Assembly: GCF_000732605.1 (NCBI RefSeq)
Contig: NZ_JPME01000025.1
Coordinates: forward strand, 1-64,000
DNA from: Lacrimispora celerecrescens
GTDB lineage: Bacteria; Bacillota; Clostridia; Lachnospirales; Lachnospiraceae
Length of the DNA stretch: 64,000 bases
Direction of reading: 5' to 3'
Position 1 is the stretch's first letter. Every line of letters begins with the position of its first letter. Below the pieces are notes generated by a model, which made no database searches, was not told the origin of the DNA, and was given only the letters and a program-made list of their open reading frames with translations. The translations under genes and the position numbers were made by a program. This document shows positions 41,276 to 50,316 of this stretch, piece after piece.

Positions 41276-42322
41276 TTACCTCAACTTTACTGATTTTCCT
41301 TCTTGCTCCACAACCCGCCCGATGATGCCATAGGCTGTCTCCATTTGCGCCTCTTTTAAATCCTTCATAATGTTTTTTGCATCCTCAGGGGAAACACTGA
41401 TCAAAAGTCCGCCCGAAGTCTGGGGATCACAGAAAATATCACGGAGATATTCCTCTGTCTCTCCAAAATCCAGTTTTTCCTCTGTGTAGGAACGGTTCCG
41501 GTAAGCCCCTTCCGGAATAAGTCCCATTTGGGCAAGGCTTATTGCTTCTTTCTGAATGGGCAAATCCTTAACAGAGATTTCAATTGTAACCCCGCTGCCC
41601 TCCGCCATTTCAACCGCATGGCCTGCCAGGCCAAAGCCTGTGACATCAGTGCAGCTATGAACATCATAATGCTCAATGACCTGCTTTGCCTTTTTGTTCA
41701 AAGAGGTCATGACGCGGATCACTTCCTGCTTTGCCTCTTCTGATGCCATATCCGCCTTAACTGCCGTGTTAACGATCCCGGTCCCCAAAGGCTTTGTCAG
41801 AATGAGTACATCTCCCGGTCTTGCCTCGCAGTTTTTAAATACCTTGTCCGGATGGACAAAGCCGGTAACACTTAAGCCATATTTCGGTTCGTCATCCTGA
41901 ATGGAATGTCCGCCGGCAAGTACGGCCCCTGCCTCAACAACCTTAGAAGCCCCACCCTCTAAAATTTTCCCCAAAAGAGCCGGATTGACGCAGTTCGGCC
42001 ATGCCACAATATTAAGAGCCACTTTTGGTTCTCCGCCCATGGCGTAAATATCGCTCAGTGCATTGGCAGCCGCAACCTGGCCAAAGGTATAAGGATCATC
42101 CACCACCGGGGTAAAAAAATCAAGGGTCTGGATCAATGCGGTCTCCTCGTTCACCTTGTAAATGGCACCGTCATCAGAGGTTTCAATCCCCACCAGCAGA
42201 TTAGGATCCTCAAATTTTGGCAGGTTTTCTAAAATCCCGGCAAGAGTTCCAGGACCGATTTTAGCGGCGCAGCCGGCAGTTTTCGTCATTTGTGTAAGTC
42301 TCACTTCTTGATCTGGTATCAT
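41276..42322 (-). CDS. selD: selenophosphate synthetase
   Basis: SelD makes selenophosphate from selenide and ATP, the selenium donor for Sec-tRNA, selenouridine and probably the Mo-Se cofactor. The 348-residue protein shows LTQMTKTAGCAAKIGPGTL (about 9-27), with Cys18 at the catalytic position that is often selenocysteine in clostridia, and the lysine two residues later. GIETSDDGAIYKV, AANALSDIYAMGG and LAGGHSIQDDEPKYGL are the metal and ATP loops. It is first in the selenium operon and has the 22-bp operator-like sequence 70 bp before its start. Confidence 0.95.
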   Translation of the reverse strand: MIPDQEVRLTQMTKTAGCAAKIGPGTLAGILENLPKFEDPNLLVGIETSDDGAIYKVNEETALIQTLDFFTPVVDDPYTFGQVAAANALSDIYAMGGEPKVALNIVAWPNCVNPALLGKILEGGASKVVEAGAVLAGGHSIQDDEPKYGLSVTGFVHPDKVFKNCEARPGDVLILTKPLGTGIVNTAVKADMASEEAKQEVIRVMTSLNKKAKQVIEHYDVHSCTDVTGFGLAGHAVEMAEGSGVTIEISVKDLPIQKEAISLAQMGLIPEGAYRNRSYTEEKLDFGETEEYLRDIFCDPQTSGGLLISVSPEDAKNIMKDLKEAQMETAYGIIGRVVEQEGKSVKLR

Positions 42323-42391
42323 ACCTGTTCTTCTCCTTATTCTCGCCCATGCTTTCTGGATATAGAGGTATCCCTGAAAGGGGGCTCCTCG

Positions 42392-42413
42392 TACTTATAG
42401 ATATTTTCTATCA
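42392..42413 (-). promoter_or_regulatory. operator-like 22-bp sequence, copy 2 (selD)
   Basis: Core ATAGATATTTTCTAT, matching the copy at 4586-4607 at 21 of 22 positions and oriented the same way to its downstream gene. On the minus strand TTAAAA and TATAAG, 17 bp apart, could be a promoter overlapped by this site. It is probably bound by the LysR regulator encoded in this operon. Confidence 0.6.
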
Positions 42414-42436
42414 CTATTTTAACATATAGTCGTTAT

Positions 42437-45400
42437 TCAGGCCAGGGGTATTTCCTTTTCCAGAGCCATAGAATAAATAATTTTTTCTTTTACCTTTTTC
42501 CCCGTCATCTGTTCCAGCGCCCGCTGATAATAATTCATCTGCATCTGATACCGCTCAATGAGTATCTTTTCTTCTCCGGGCCTGATATGATCCGTCTTAT
42601 AATCCACCAGAACCAGGCCTCCCTCTTCTTCCATATAGGCATCCATAATTCCCTGAATGAGGATCCGTTCATCAGAATCCCCTGCATCCATATCCCGGGC
42701 AGGAATTCCCACGACAAACTGCTGTTCCTTTTTTAAACGACCTGACAACTGAGCCGCAGCCAGCCGTTTTCCCAGGGAAGAGTTTAAAAAGCCCATAAGC
42801 ATATCCTCTGATAAAAGGGAAAGACTTTCTTCATCCATCCGCTGATCCCTTCGAAATCCATCCAGGGCATTTTGTAGGTCTTCTCTGGTTCTTACCTTTC
42901 CAAAATTCAAAAGCTCCAGAGCCCTGTGATAGGCAGTTCCCCGGAAAGCACCTTTCGGGCCTTCCTCTTTCCCTTCTTCTCTCAGGAATAAAGGAATCGT
43001 AGGCAGAAACTCGCTTTCCTCTTCATCTGTAAACTGACCCTGCTTTTTTAACTCGGATACGGTCAGCTTGGTATGAAGCTTAATATCAGCCTCATAGGGA
43101 TAACGGTATTCAAAAGCAGCCTTTAAGTCTGCTGCAAACACCTCATCGTAAACCTTTCCCGTATCTAGGGAAAGGAGCGCATCCTTTGTCAGCTTTTTTT
43201 CAGCCTGGCGTTCTATCTCTCCCCCTACCAGACCGGAGACCGACAATTCCTTTAAAATCAGATTCCCGGTGTCTGCTCCTTCCTCCCCAAGGATCTGGGA
43301 AGGGGAATATTTTCCAGACAAACTCATGAGCATCCAGTCTAAGTAGGAATCCGCAGAACCGAGAATGGTGAAAGGGATCTGGCCCTCCACTCTTATAACG
43401 TCGGCAAAGCGTTCCAGCTTTTTGTCCAGATACCGGTCGAGTCCGGTCATCACAAGCTTTTCTTTTGCCCTTGTCATAGCCACGTAGAGCACACGAAGCT
43501 CCTCCCCCATGGCTCCAAGGTCCGTTTTTCTCCGAAGGACATGTTTCTTTAAGGTAGGTGCTTTGATCCGCCGATCAAGGTCCAGATGGTCGGTCCCTAT
43601 GCCTAAGTCCGGGTCAATAAGGATCTTTCCAGAGGAGTCCTGTTTATTAAACTTTTTCCCCATGCCTGCCAGAAATACCACCGGAAATTCCAGTCCCTTG
43701 CTCTTATGGATGCTCATGACACGGACCGTGTTCTCCTCCCCTGCCAGGGAAGCTTCCCCAAAATCCGTATCGTATTTTTTTAGGTTTTCGATATAGCGGA
43801 TAAAATGGAACAACCCGGTGTAGCTGGTCCTCTCATAGGCAGACGCCTTTTCCACCAGCATGGCAAGGTTGGCTCTCCGGACTTCTCCTGCCGGCATGGC
43901 GGAAATATAATCATAATACCCGGTTCCTTCATATAGATCATAAAGCAGTTCATGGATGGAAAGATAGGAGGATTTTTCTCTGTAAAGGGAAAGCAGTTCA
44001 AAGAAAGTCTTAAGCTTCTGAGACAGTTCCGGGTATTCCGGATCAGCCGCCTCTTCATATTCCTTCCTGTAATGCTGCCATGCTCCATATAATCCCCTGT
44101 CCTGGCCTTTTTTAGCCGTCTTTTTCCAGACAGCCATCAAATGAGCCATTTCCTCATCCGTTATCCTGCCAATGGGGGACTTTAATACTGCAGCCAGAGG
44201 AATGTCCTGCATGGGGTTATCAATGATATTCAGCATGGAAAGTATTGTTTCCACTTCAGGAGCGGTGAAATATCCTGTTTTCCGTTCCGCATAGGCCGGG
44301 ATTCCTTCATTCATCAGGACGTTCACAAAGTCTTCCGCCCAGCCGCTTAAAGATCTTAGCAGGATTACCACATCTCCATATCCTGCGGTGCGGTAGCCTC
44401 CCTTTCCTCCCAGCCGTTTATCCCAGATCTGAAGGCCGTTTACCGGATCCGTCAGTTCTCCTATCTTCCCTGCAATTACCTTTGCCTCCATCTCCCGGCT
44501 GGTGTAATCGATAGCATCTTCATCAAGCTGCTTTAATAAGTTCCCTGACCCATGGATCATGAGAAATTCTGTTTTCTCCCCCACACGACCCTCAGCCTTA
44601 GGAAAATCCGCCCCCGGATGGAGTGCTGCATCCTTTGTATACTGTATATTCCCCAAGTTTTTTGTCATGATCTGGTAGAATACCTCGTTAATACTCTGAA
44701 GAACTTCATCCCTGCTTCGGAAATTCTGGTGCAGCTCAATTTTCTGGTATTTTCCTTCCTCTTTCGAGTAGGAATCGTATTTTTCTAAAAACAACTGAGG
44801 CCTGGCCAGACGGAACTGGTAAATACTCTGCTTCACATCACCAACCATAAATACATTAGGAGTTCCAAACCGCTCTCTGGAAATACTGCCGATCAGGGCT
44901 TCCTGGACATCATTGCTGTCCTGGTATTCGTCCACAAGGATCTCCTCAAACTGCCTGCTGAGCTCATCTGCCACCTCGGTGGTCACCGTCCTGCCATCTT
45001 CCTTCGTCAACAGGATTTCCAGAGCATAATGCTCTAAGTCATTAAAATCCACCAGGTTCTTTTCCCGTTTCTTTTCCTGATACCTTCGGGCATATTCTCC
45101 TGCCAGATGAAGCAGGGTCGTCACCGCGTCCTTTGTTCCACTGATATCGGATAGAACCTCATCCGGCGATTCAAAGCAGTATAAATCAAGGAGCTTTCCA
45201 ACCGCCTTTTTCACCCGGTCCCGAATGCCCGTTACAAATGCCTTCTTATCTGCATCAATATCCTTGCTCCGAATGGAAGCCAGGCGGTCGAAAGAAGCCT
45301 TTTTTAACTGCTCATTAAACGCCTCATAATCCTCGGCAAGACTTAAACGGTCTAACAACTGCAAGTCGTTAGCCAGCATGGGCAGATAAGCCTCCGGCCC

Positions 45401-46126
45401 GTTTTCTTCCTCACAGACCTCCATGGCCTTCTTCACCTGGAATTTTAATTCCGAAAGCTGAAGCCCGGCATCCCTCATTAAAAATTTCATCCAGCCGGTA
45501 TCCATGATCTGATCCATGTCAGAAGTCTCAAGCTCTTTTCTGCACTGGTCAAGCCACTCCATCGGCCAGGGATTGCTCTGGGAAAAGGTAAACACCTGCA
45601 TGATATAATCTTCAATTCCCTTATCGGACTTTCCCGTGGCATAAGTTTCTACAAACTTTTCAAACAATGGATCTGCCTTCTCGTAATATTCTTCCAGCAT
45701 ATCCTTCATCACATCGGCCCGTAAAAGGATGAGCTCTCCCTCATCCCCCACCCGGAAGGCAGGGTCAATATCCAGCTTATTATAGTGATCCTTGATAAGC
45801 CCCAGGCAGAAACTGTCAATGGTGGTGATCTGAGCATAGGGAATCATGGCTGCCTGCATCTGTAAATGAGAGCTGTCCGGATTCTCCATAAGCTTTTCAT
45901 CTACTGCCTTTAACACCCGCTCCCGCATTTCATCGGCAGCCGCCTTTGTAAAGGTCATGACCAGGAGCTGATCGATCCTAAAGGGAGCATCTCCTTCCGT
46001 GATCATGCGGATAATTCTTTCTACTAATACGGCCGTCTTACCGCTTCCTGCTGCTGCCGATACCAAGAGATTTCTGTTTCTGCTTTCAATGACGGCCTTT
46101 TGTTCCTCTGTCCAGCTAATCGCCAT
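42437..46126 (-). CDS. addA: helicase-exonuclease AddAB, subunit AddA
   Basis: AddA is the UvrD-like helicase and nuclease of the AddAB recombination complex, which resects double-strand breaks (the RecBCD equivalent of Firmicutes). The 1229-residue chain begins MAISWTEEQKAVI and has Walker A SAAAGSGKTAVLVERI at about 23-38, VDEYQDSNDVQ as Walker B, and RVMSIHKSKGLEFPVVF. The C-terminal nuclease shows GIMDAYMEEEGGLVLVDYKTD with the metal-binding Asp and Lys. The start at 46126 overlaps the addB stop by 11 bp; the Met at 46156 is inside addB and less likely. Confidence 0.95.
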   Translation of the reverse strand: MAISWTEEQKAVIESRNRNLLVSAAAGSGKTAVLVERIIRMITEGDAPFRIDQLLVMTFTKAAADEMRERVLKAVDEKLMENPDSSHLQMQAAMIPYAQITTIDSFCLGLIKDHYNKLDIDPAFRVGDEGELILLRADVMKDMLEEYYEKADPLFEKFVETYATGKSDKGIEDYIMQVFTFSQSNPWPMEWLDQCRKELETSDMDQIMDTGWMKFLMRDAGLQLSELKFQVKKAMEVCEEENGPEAYLPMLANDLQLLDRLSLAEDYEAFNEQLKKASFDRLASIRSKDIDADKKAFVTGIRDRVKKAVGKLLDLYCFESPDEVLSDISGTKDAVTTLLHLAGEYARRYQEKKREKNLVDFNDLEHYALEILLTKEDGRTVTTEVADELSRQFEEILVDEYQDSNDVQEALIGSISRERFGTPNVFMVGDVKQSIYQFRLARPQLFLEKYDSYSKEEGKYQKIELHQNFRSRDEVLQSINEVFYQIMTKNLGNIQYTKDAALHPGADFPKAEGRVGEKTEFLMIHGSGNLLKQLDEDAIDYTSREMEAKVIAGKIGELTDPVNGLQIWDKRLGGKGGYRTAGYGDVVILLRSLSGWAEDFVNVLMNEGIPAYAERKTGYFTAPEVETILSMLNIIDNPMQDIPLAAVLKSPIGRITDEEMAHLMAVWKKTAKKGQDRGLYGAWQHYRKEYEEAADPEYPELSQKLKTFFELLSLYREKSSYLSIHELLYDLYEGTGYYDYISAMPAGEVRRANLAMLVEKASAYERTSYTGLFHFIRYIENLKKYDTDFGEASLAGEENTVRVMSIHKSKGLEFPVVFLAGMGKKFNKQDSSGKILIDPDLGIGTDHLDLDRRIKAPTLKKHVLRRKTDLGAMGEELRVLYVAMTRAKEKLVMTGLDRYLDKKLERFADVIRVEGQIPFTILGSADSYLDWMLMSLSGKYSPSQILGEEGADTGNLILKELSVSGLVGGEIERQAEKKLTKDALLSLDTGKVYDEVFAADLKAAFEYRYPYEADIKLHTKLTVSELKKQGQFTDEEESEFLPTIPLFLREEGKEEGPKGAFRGTAYHRALELLNFGKVRTREDLQNALDGFRRDQRMDEESLSLLSEDMLMGFLNSSLGKRLAAAQLSGRLKKEQQFVVGIPARDMDAGDSDERILIQGIMDAYMEEEGGLVLVDYKTDHIRPGEEKILIERYQMQMNYYQRALEQMTGKKVKEKIIYSMALEKEIPLA

Positions 46127-49100
46127 TTGATTCACCTTCCTCCTCTTCTCCCTCAATGACCGGCCATATTTCTTCGGATTTCAAGGCTTTAAATTTCCGG
46201 AAGCCATATCCGGTTGTCTTTAAATCAAATCCGCAGACCGCATGGTATGGACAGTAATCGCAGGCGCTGCGGTTTCCCTGCTTATAGGGATTTACATCGA
46301 TCACGCCGTCAAGGATCTCTCTTCCTTCTGACGTTAACTTTTCCCGAACAAACTGTCTTAATGCGGAAAAACGATTGCCGCCTGCAACCGATGACCTTGC
46401 TTCCTGAATGATCCCATTTTTCATGGCAACAGGAATTACATCAGATTCCGTTTCAATCTCATGATCCAGGTGCGTGATGGCATCTAAATCACTGTTGACC
46501 AGGCCATTCATGCGAAGCTGTTTCAATATCTTCCCGTTTATCTCCTCATCAGTCATGTCACCTTCCCTGTCGATGACCGGGTCGTTGATGTTATAATAAA
46601 AGATCCCGGCAGGAACCACAGACTTGTCCGGCTTTTTCCGCTCCTCCATCTCCAAAGCTGCATCCATGTAGACCACCAACTGAAGCTGAAGGCCGTAATA
46701 CAGGGCCGTTAAGTCAAATGCCGTACTTCCTGATTTGTAATCAATGATCTTTACATAGACTTTATCTTCATCCTCGCATAAGTCCATGCGGTCAATCCTA
46801 CCCCTTAAATGAATGGCTTCTTCCTTTGAGAGAGGAATCCTCATGGCATTTAACTGGTCGGCAGCGGAAAAGGAAACTTCAAATCCCACCGGGACAAAAT
46901 CTCCTTTTTTCAGCTGCTCGGAAAGAGCCCACACCGTCCGGTCCGTAATCCGTTCCACCTTGCCGGCCAGATAGGCATTCCTGGCAGAGCTTTTTAAAAT
47001 GGTATTGCCGTATTCTTCGGTTACCTTTGTCACGCATTCATGAACCAGGATTTTCCTTTCTTCCTCGGTCAGGGTCTTAAAATCCCTTCCTTCTTCTTTC
47101 ATGCGCTGAAACCATAGGTCAATGGAATCATGAAACAGGTTTCCAATATCCATGGCAGCCAGTTCATATTCCTGCCTCTCCATTAACTCCAGCCCGTAAT
47201 TTAAGAAATGGGCATAGGCACAGGAGGCGTACTGCTCCATTCTCGTAACGCTTCCGCTTATGACGGAACCGTAGAGAGCCTTTGCCGCCGCTTTTCCGAT
47301 TCCTCTCTGATCATAGGCATAGAAAGCAGCTTCTGCCAGCCTCTTTCCTTCCTCCCTATGGTCCTCAGATAAAAGAAATGCCTTAAAAAGCTCCAAAAGC
47401 TTCCTGTCTTCCACAGTATTTCCAAACTCCCTAAGTCCCGTCGCCAGTCTGTCCTTTGCCTCCCTCATGGAAAGAGGAACTGCCGTCCTTAAAGGGGAAA
47501 CTTCTAAAAGACCAGGAAACAATCGTTTCAGTTCGCCTACCAGAGTGGATGGGCGCAGACTTTTTCCGCTGCCATCCATGGCTGCATAGGATAAAACCAA
47601 TCGTTTCTCCGGTTTTGTTAAAGCCAGGTAAAGATAAAATCTTTGCCGGAGTCCCTCTTCCCTGGCAGTCGGAGCCAGCTCCATATCATGACTTCCCAGA
47701 AATTCTCTTTCCCGGTCCGTAAATAAGCTGCTTTTTTCCTTTTTTACAGGCACGATCCCGTCATTGACTCCGACAAAGAACAATACCTTAATGTGATCCA
47801 GCCTGGTTCTGGTGATATCTCCCACCACCACCCGGTCTAAAGTGGCCGGAATCAACCCAACCTGGATCTCCGAAAATCCGGCATCCAGAATCTCTCCATA
47901 CTCTCTGCGGCTTACATGTTCTTCTCCTAAAAGCCCGGCAAGTCGGTCAAATAAGTCTATAACCAGTCCGTAAACCTGGCTGTATTCCATGGCAAGGGTG
48001 AATTCGCCCATATCCCGGAATTGTTCCTCGTAGGCCAGCATCTTTTCTTCGATTCCAGTCTCCATGAGAAGAGCTGCCACTGCCCCGGTCATGGATGCTA
48101 CCGTGGAATCCGGATCTTTAAAGGCCTCTCTTAAACGGCTTAAGGGGGCCATAAGCTCTTCCCGGAATCCGTTTAGTTCTTCCAGATTAAGCTCCTTGCC
48201 TCCCCGGTACCAGCCTTCCCACTGGGCATCCCATCTTTTAAATCCCCGGATTCCCATGGCTATGACATAATTCTCCAGGCGGTCTATTTTCTCCTCATCC
48301 TCTTTCGCCGCAATGAGACCGGTTCTCAAATAGCGGAAAACAGATTCATAGGAAAAGTCTTTTTGAATGATCTCCATGGCAGCACGAATCAGCTCCACCA
48401 TGGGATTTTTTAAAATGCTCTTTTTATTGTCCAGGAAAAAAGGAATTCCATTTAACTGAAACTGATGAATGATTTCATTGGAATAGCCCCCGATATCTCC
48501 GGTAATGACTGCCATATCCCGGTAGCGGAGCCCCTGATCCCGGATTTCTTCTTCCATGGAGCGGATCACAAAGGCGATTTCCTCATTTGGATTTAAAGCC
48601 TTAATCAGACGTATGGAATCGGAACCTTCCTGGCAGGATCTCCCCTTATAGCGGTATAAGTTTTGTTCCAGAAAATCCAGGGAATTTTCTCCGCAGCCTT
48701 TTTCTTCCCGGTTCTCTCCATTGGCCTCACCAAGGAAACGGACAGCCGGATGGTTCTTAAGAAGGATATCCTTTTCTTTTCCGGCCTCTGTTTCTTTTGC
48801 CAGCTCATTTAATTTCCAGATCATCTGACGGCTCATGTAAAACAGCTCCTGAACTCCGGATCTTCTGCTCATGTTTTCGGCAGGGTCTATGGTCACTGTA
48901 ACGATGACCCGTTTGCTGTAACGGAGAAAAAGCTCCAGGATCCGGTACTGGACCGGAGTAAAACCGGTATAGCCGTCAAGGGTGATCACGCTGTTCTTAA
49001 TCAGTTCCGACCGTGGCAGAACCCGGCACAGCACATCTAAGATTTCCTCTGTGGTGATATATTTATCCTTTATGTAGTCCTTAAAACCCTGATAAATGAC

Positions 49101-49577
49101 AGAAATATCGGAAAGCTTTTGTCGAAGCATAGGACTTATGGTATCCGGTATCTCCTCGTTCAGCATCTCCGGTGTTACGCCGTACTGATATAGCTCTGAC
49201 AGCATGGATTTTAGCTGGGAGATAAATCCGGACTTTGATAAATGTTCTTTATAAAGGACTAAGTCCTTTTTCTTATTGGCAGCTACCTTCCGCAGCACCA
49301 TGGATTTTCCCATATCATCAAGAACCTGAGGACTTGAAATAGCAAGCTCCTCAAATACCCGGTAAGCAAGACGTTTAAAGCTTACGATATCAATATTCAT
49401 GACCCCGTGGTTTGGATGAAGGGAAACGATCTCCTTCTGGGTCTGCATAGTAAACTGTTCCGGTACAATGGCGAAGTACCGGGTATCCGGTTCTTCTATG
49501 GATTGACGGATCAAATCCGTATAAAGGCGGAAGGTCTTACCGGAACCGGATCCGCCTAATATTAGTTGAAGGGACAT
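46116..49577 (-). CDS. addB: helicase-exonuclease AddAB, subunit AddB
   Basis: AddB is the second subunit of AddAB, with an inactivated helicase core that recognises Chi and an active nuclease. The 1153-residue protein has Walker A GGSGSGKTFRLYTD near residues 7-20. The nuclease domain shows LRGRIDRMDLCEDEDKVYVKIIDYKSG. The iron-sulfur cluster that staples this domain is intact: a cysteine in YASCAYAHFLNYG (about 790) plus CDYCPYHAVC near the C-terminus. It is upstream of and coupled to addA. Confidence 0.95.
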   Translation of the reverse strand: MSLQLILGGSGSGKTFRLYTDLIRQSIEEPDTRYFAIVPEQFTMQTQKEIVSLHPNHGVMNIDIVSFKRLAYRVFEELAISSPQVLDDMGKSMVLRKVAANKKKDLVLYKEHLSKSGFISQLKSMLSELYQYGVTPEMLNEEIPDTISPMLRQKLSDISVIYQGFKDYIKDKYITTEEILDVLCRVLPRSELIKNSVITLDGYTGFTPVQYRILELFLRYSKRVIVTVTIDPAENMSRRSGVQELFYMSRQMIWKLNELAKETEAGKEKDILLKNHPAVRFLGEANGENREEKGCGENSLDFLEQNLYRYKGRSCQEGSDSIRLIKALNPNEEIAFVIRSMEEEIRDQGLRYRDMAVITGDIGGYSNEIIHQFQLNGIPFFLDNKKSILKNPMVELIRAAMEIIQKDFSYESVFRYLRTGLIAAKEDEEKIDRLENYVIAMGIRGFKRWDAQWEGWYRGGKELNLEELNGFREELMAPLSRLREAFKDPDSTVASMTGAVAALLMETGIEEKMLAYEEQFRDMGEFTLAMEYSQVYGLVIDLFDRLAGLLGEEHVSRREYGEILDAGFSEIQVGLIPATLDRVVVGDITRTRLDHIKVLFFVGVNDGIVPVKKEKSSLFTDREREFLGSHDMELAPTAREEGLRQRFYLYLALTKPEKRLVLSYAAMDGSGKSLRPSTLVGELKRLFPGLLEVSPLRTAVPLSMREAKDRLATGLREFGNTVEDRKLLELFKAFLLSEDHREEGKRLAEAAFYAYDQRGIGKAAAKALYGSVISGSVTRMEQYASCAYAHFLNYGLELMERQEYELAAMDIGNLFHDSIDLWFQRMKEEGRDFKTLTEEERKILVHECVTKVTEEYGNTILKSSARNAYLAGKVERITDRTVWALSEQLKKGDFVPVGFEVSFSAADQLNAMRIPLSKEEAIHLRGRIDRMDLCEDEDKVYVKIIDYKSGSTAFDLTALYYGLQLQLVVYMDAALEMEERKKPDKSVVPAGIFYYNINDPVIDREGDMTDEEINGKILKQLRMNGLVNSDLDAITHLDHEIETESDVIPVAMKNGIIQEARSSVAGGNRFSALRQFVREKLTSEGREILDGVIDVNPYKQGNRSACDYCPYHAVCGFDLKTTGYGFRKFKALKSEEIWPVIEGEEEEGESNGD

Positions 49578-49749
49578 AGCCTTTTTCGTCTCCTTTCCTA
49601 CTTTTTACCCATGCATCCTGGGCAGAAACCAAAACTCGTGTTCGTTTACCATCTTAACACAGATTTCCTCCTCCAACAATGAAATCTTAGGTATGAAACC
49701 CCCGAACCCATTCATACATTATAACAAAACTGTACGGAGGGCTTATTTT

Positions 49750-50190
49750 ATGAGCTCAAAAACAAAAATTGTTGTTTTACGAATGAAAGAAATTATCTAT
49801 ACCGCAATCTTCGTCGGCCTTGGAATCCTACTCATCACTTTGTTTTTAGTCATGTTCCGTCCGAAGAAGGATGCTGTTCCGACTTCCGGCGATCCTGTGT
49901 GCTATGTTCCGGGAGTGTATTCCTCTGTCATCACGTTGAACAGCCAGGATATTAATGTGGAGGTCACGGTTGACTCCAAAAAAATCACATCCGTTACCCT
50001 GGTACCTTTAAGCGAAGCCATCACCACCATGTATCCCCTGATGCAGCCGGCCATGGATAACCTTTCCCAGCAGATTGTTAAAAACCAGTCCACTAAGAAC
50101 GTCTCCTATCCAACCGAATCCCGTTATACTTCGGGCGTGCTTCTAAAAGCCGTGGATCAGGCCATTACAAAAGCCCAGATTACAGAATAA
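49750..50190 (+). CDS. membrane-anchored protein of unknown function, FMN-binding-like
   Basis: A 146-residue protein with one N-terminal membrane helix (about residues 18-38, TAIFVGLGILLITLFLVMF) and an extracellular domain. The domain reads CYVPGVYSSVITLNSQDINVEVTVDSKKITSVTLVPLSEAITTMYPLM, which resembles small FMN-binding/NosR-type domains that hold covalent flavin, but I do not see a clear S(T)GAT attachment motif, so the function stays open. The Met at 49750 is chosen (GGAGGGCTTATTTT upstream) instead of 49693. It stands between addB and the MATE gene, with its own upstream region of 172 bp in which I see nothing certain. Confidence 0.7.
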   Translation: MSSKTKIVVLRMKEIIYTAIFVGLGILLITLFLVMFRPKKDAVPTSGDPVCYVPGVYSSVITLNSQDINVEVTVDSKKITSVTLVPLSEAITTMYPLMQPAMDNLSQQIVKNQSTKNVSYPTESRYTSGVLLKAVDQAITKAQITE

Positions 50191-50316
50191 GTCCGGGGAT
50201 TGTATTTTTCCATTTTTGACAGTATAATGGAAAAAAAGATTACATAATTACTTACATGAGGAAACACCCGGCGGGTATACCTCCATGTCCAGAAAGTAAG
50301 GGCAGGAAAGAGGAAA

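Noticed and set aside
42260-42275. Selenocysteine codon in selD
   Set aside because: The codon at the catalytic position is a cysteine codon, and the frame is open without any in-frame TGA.
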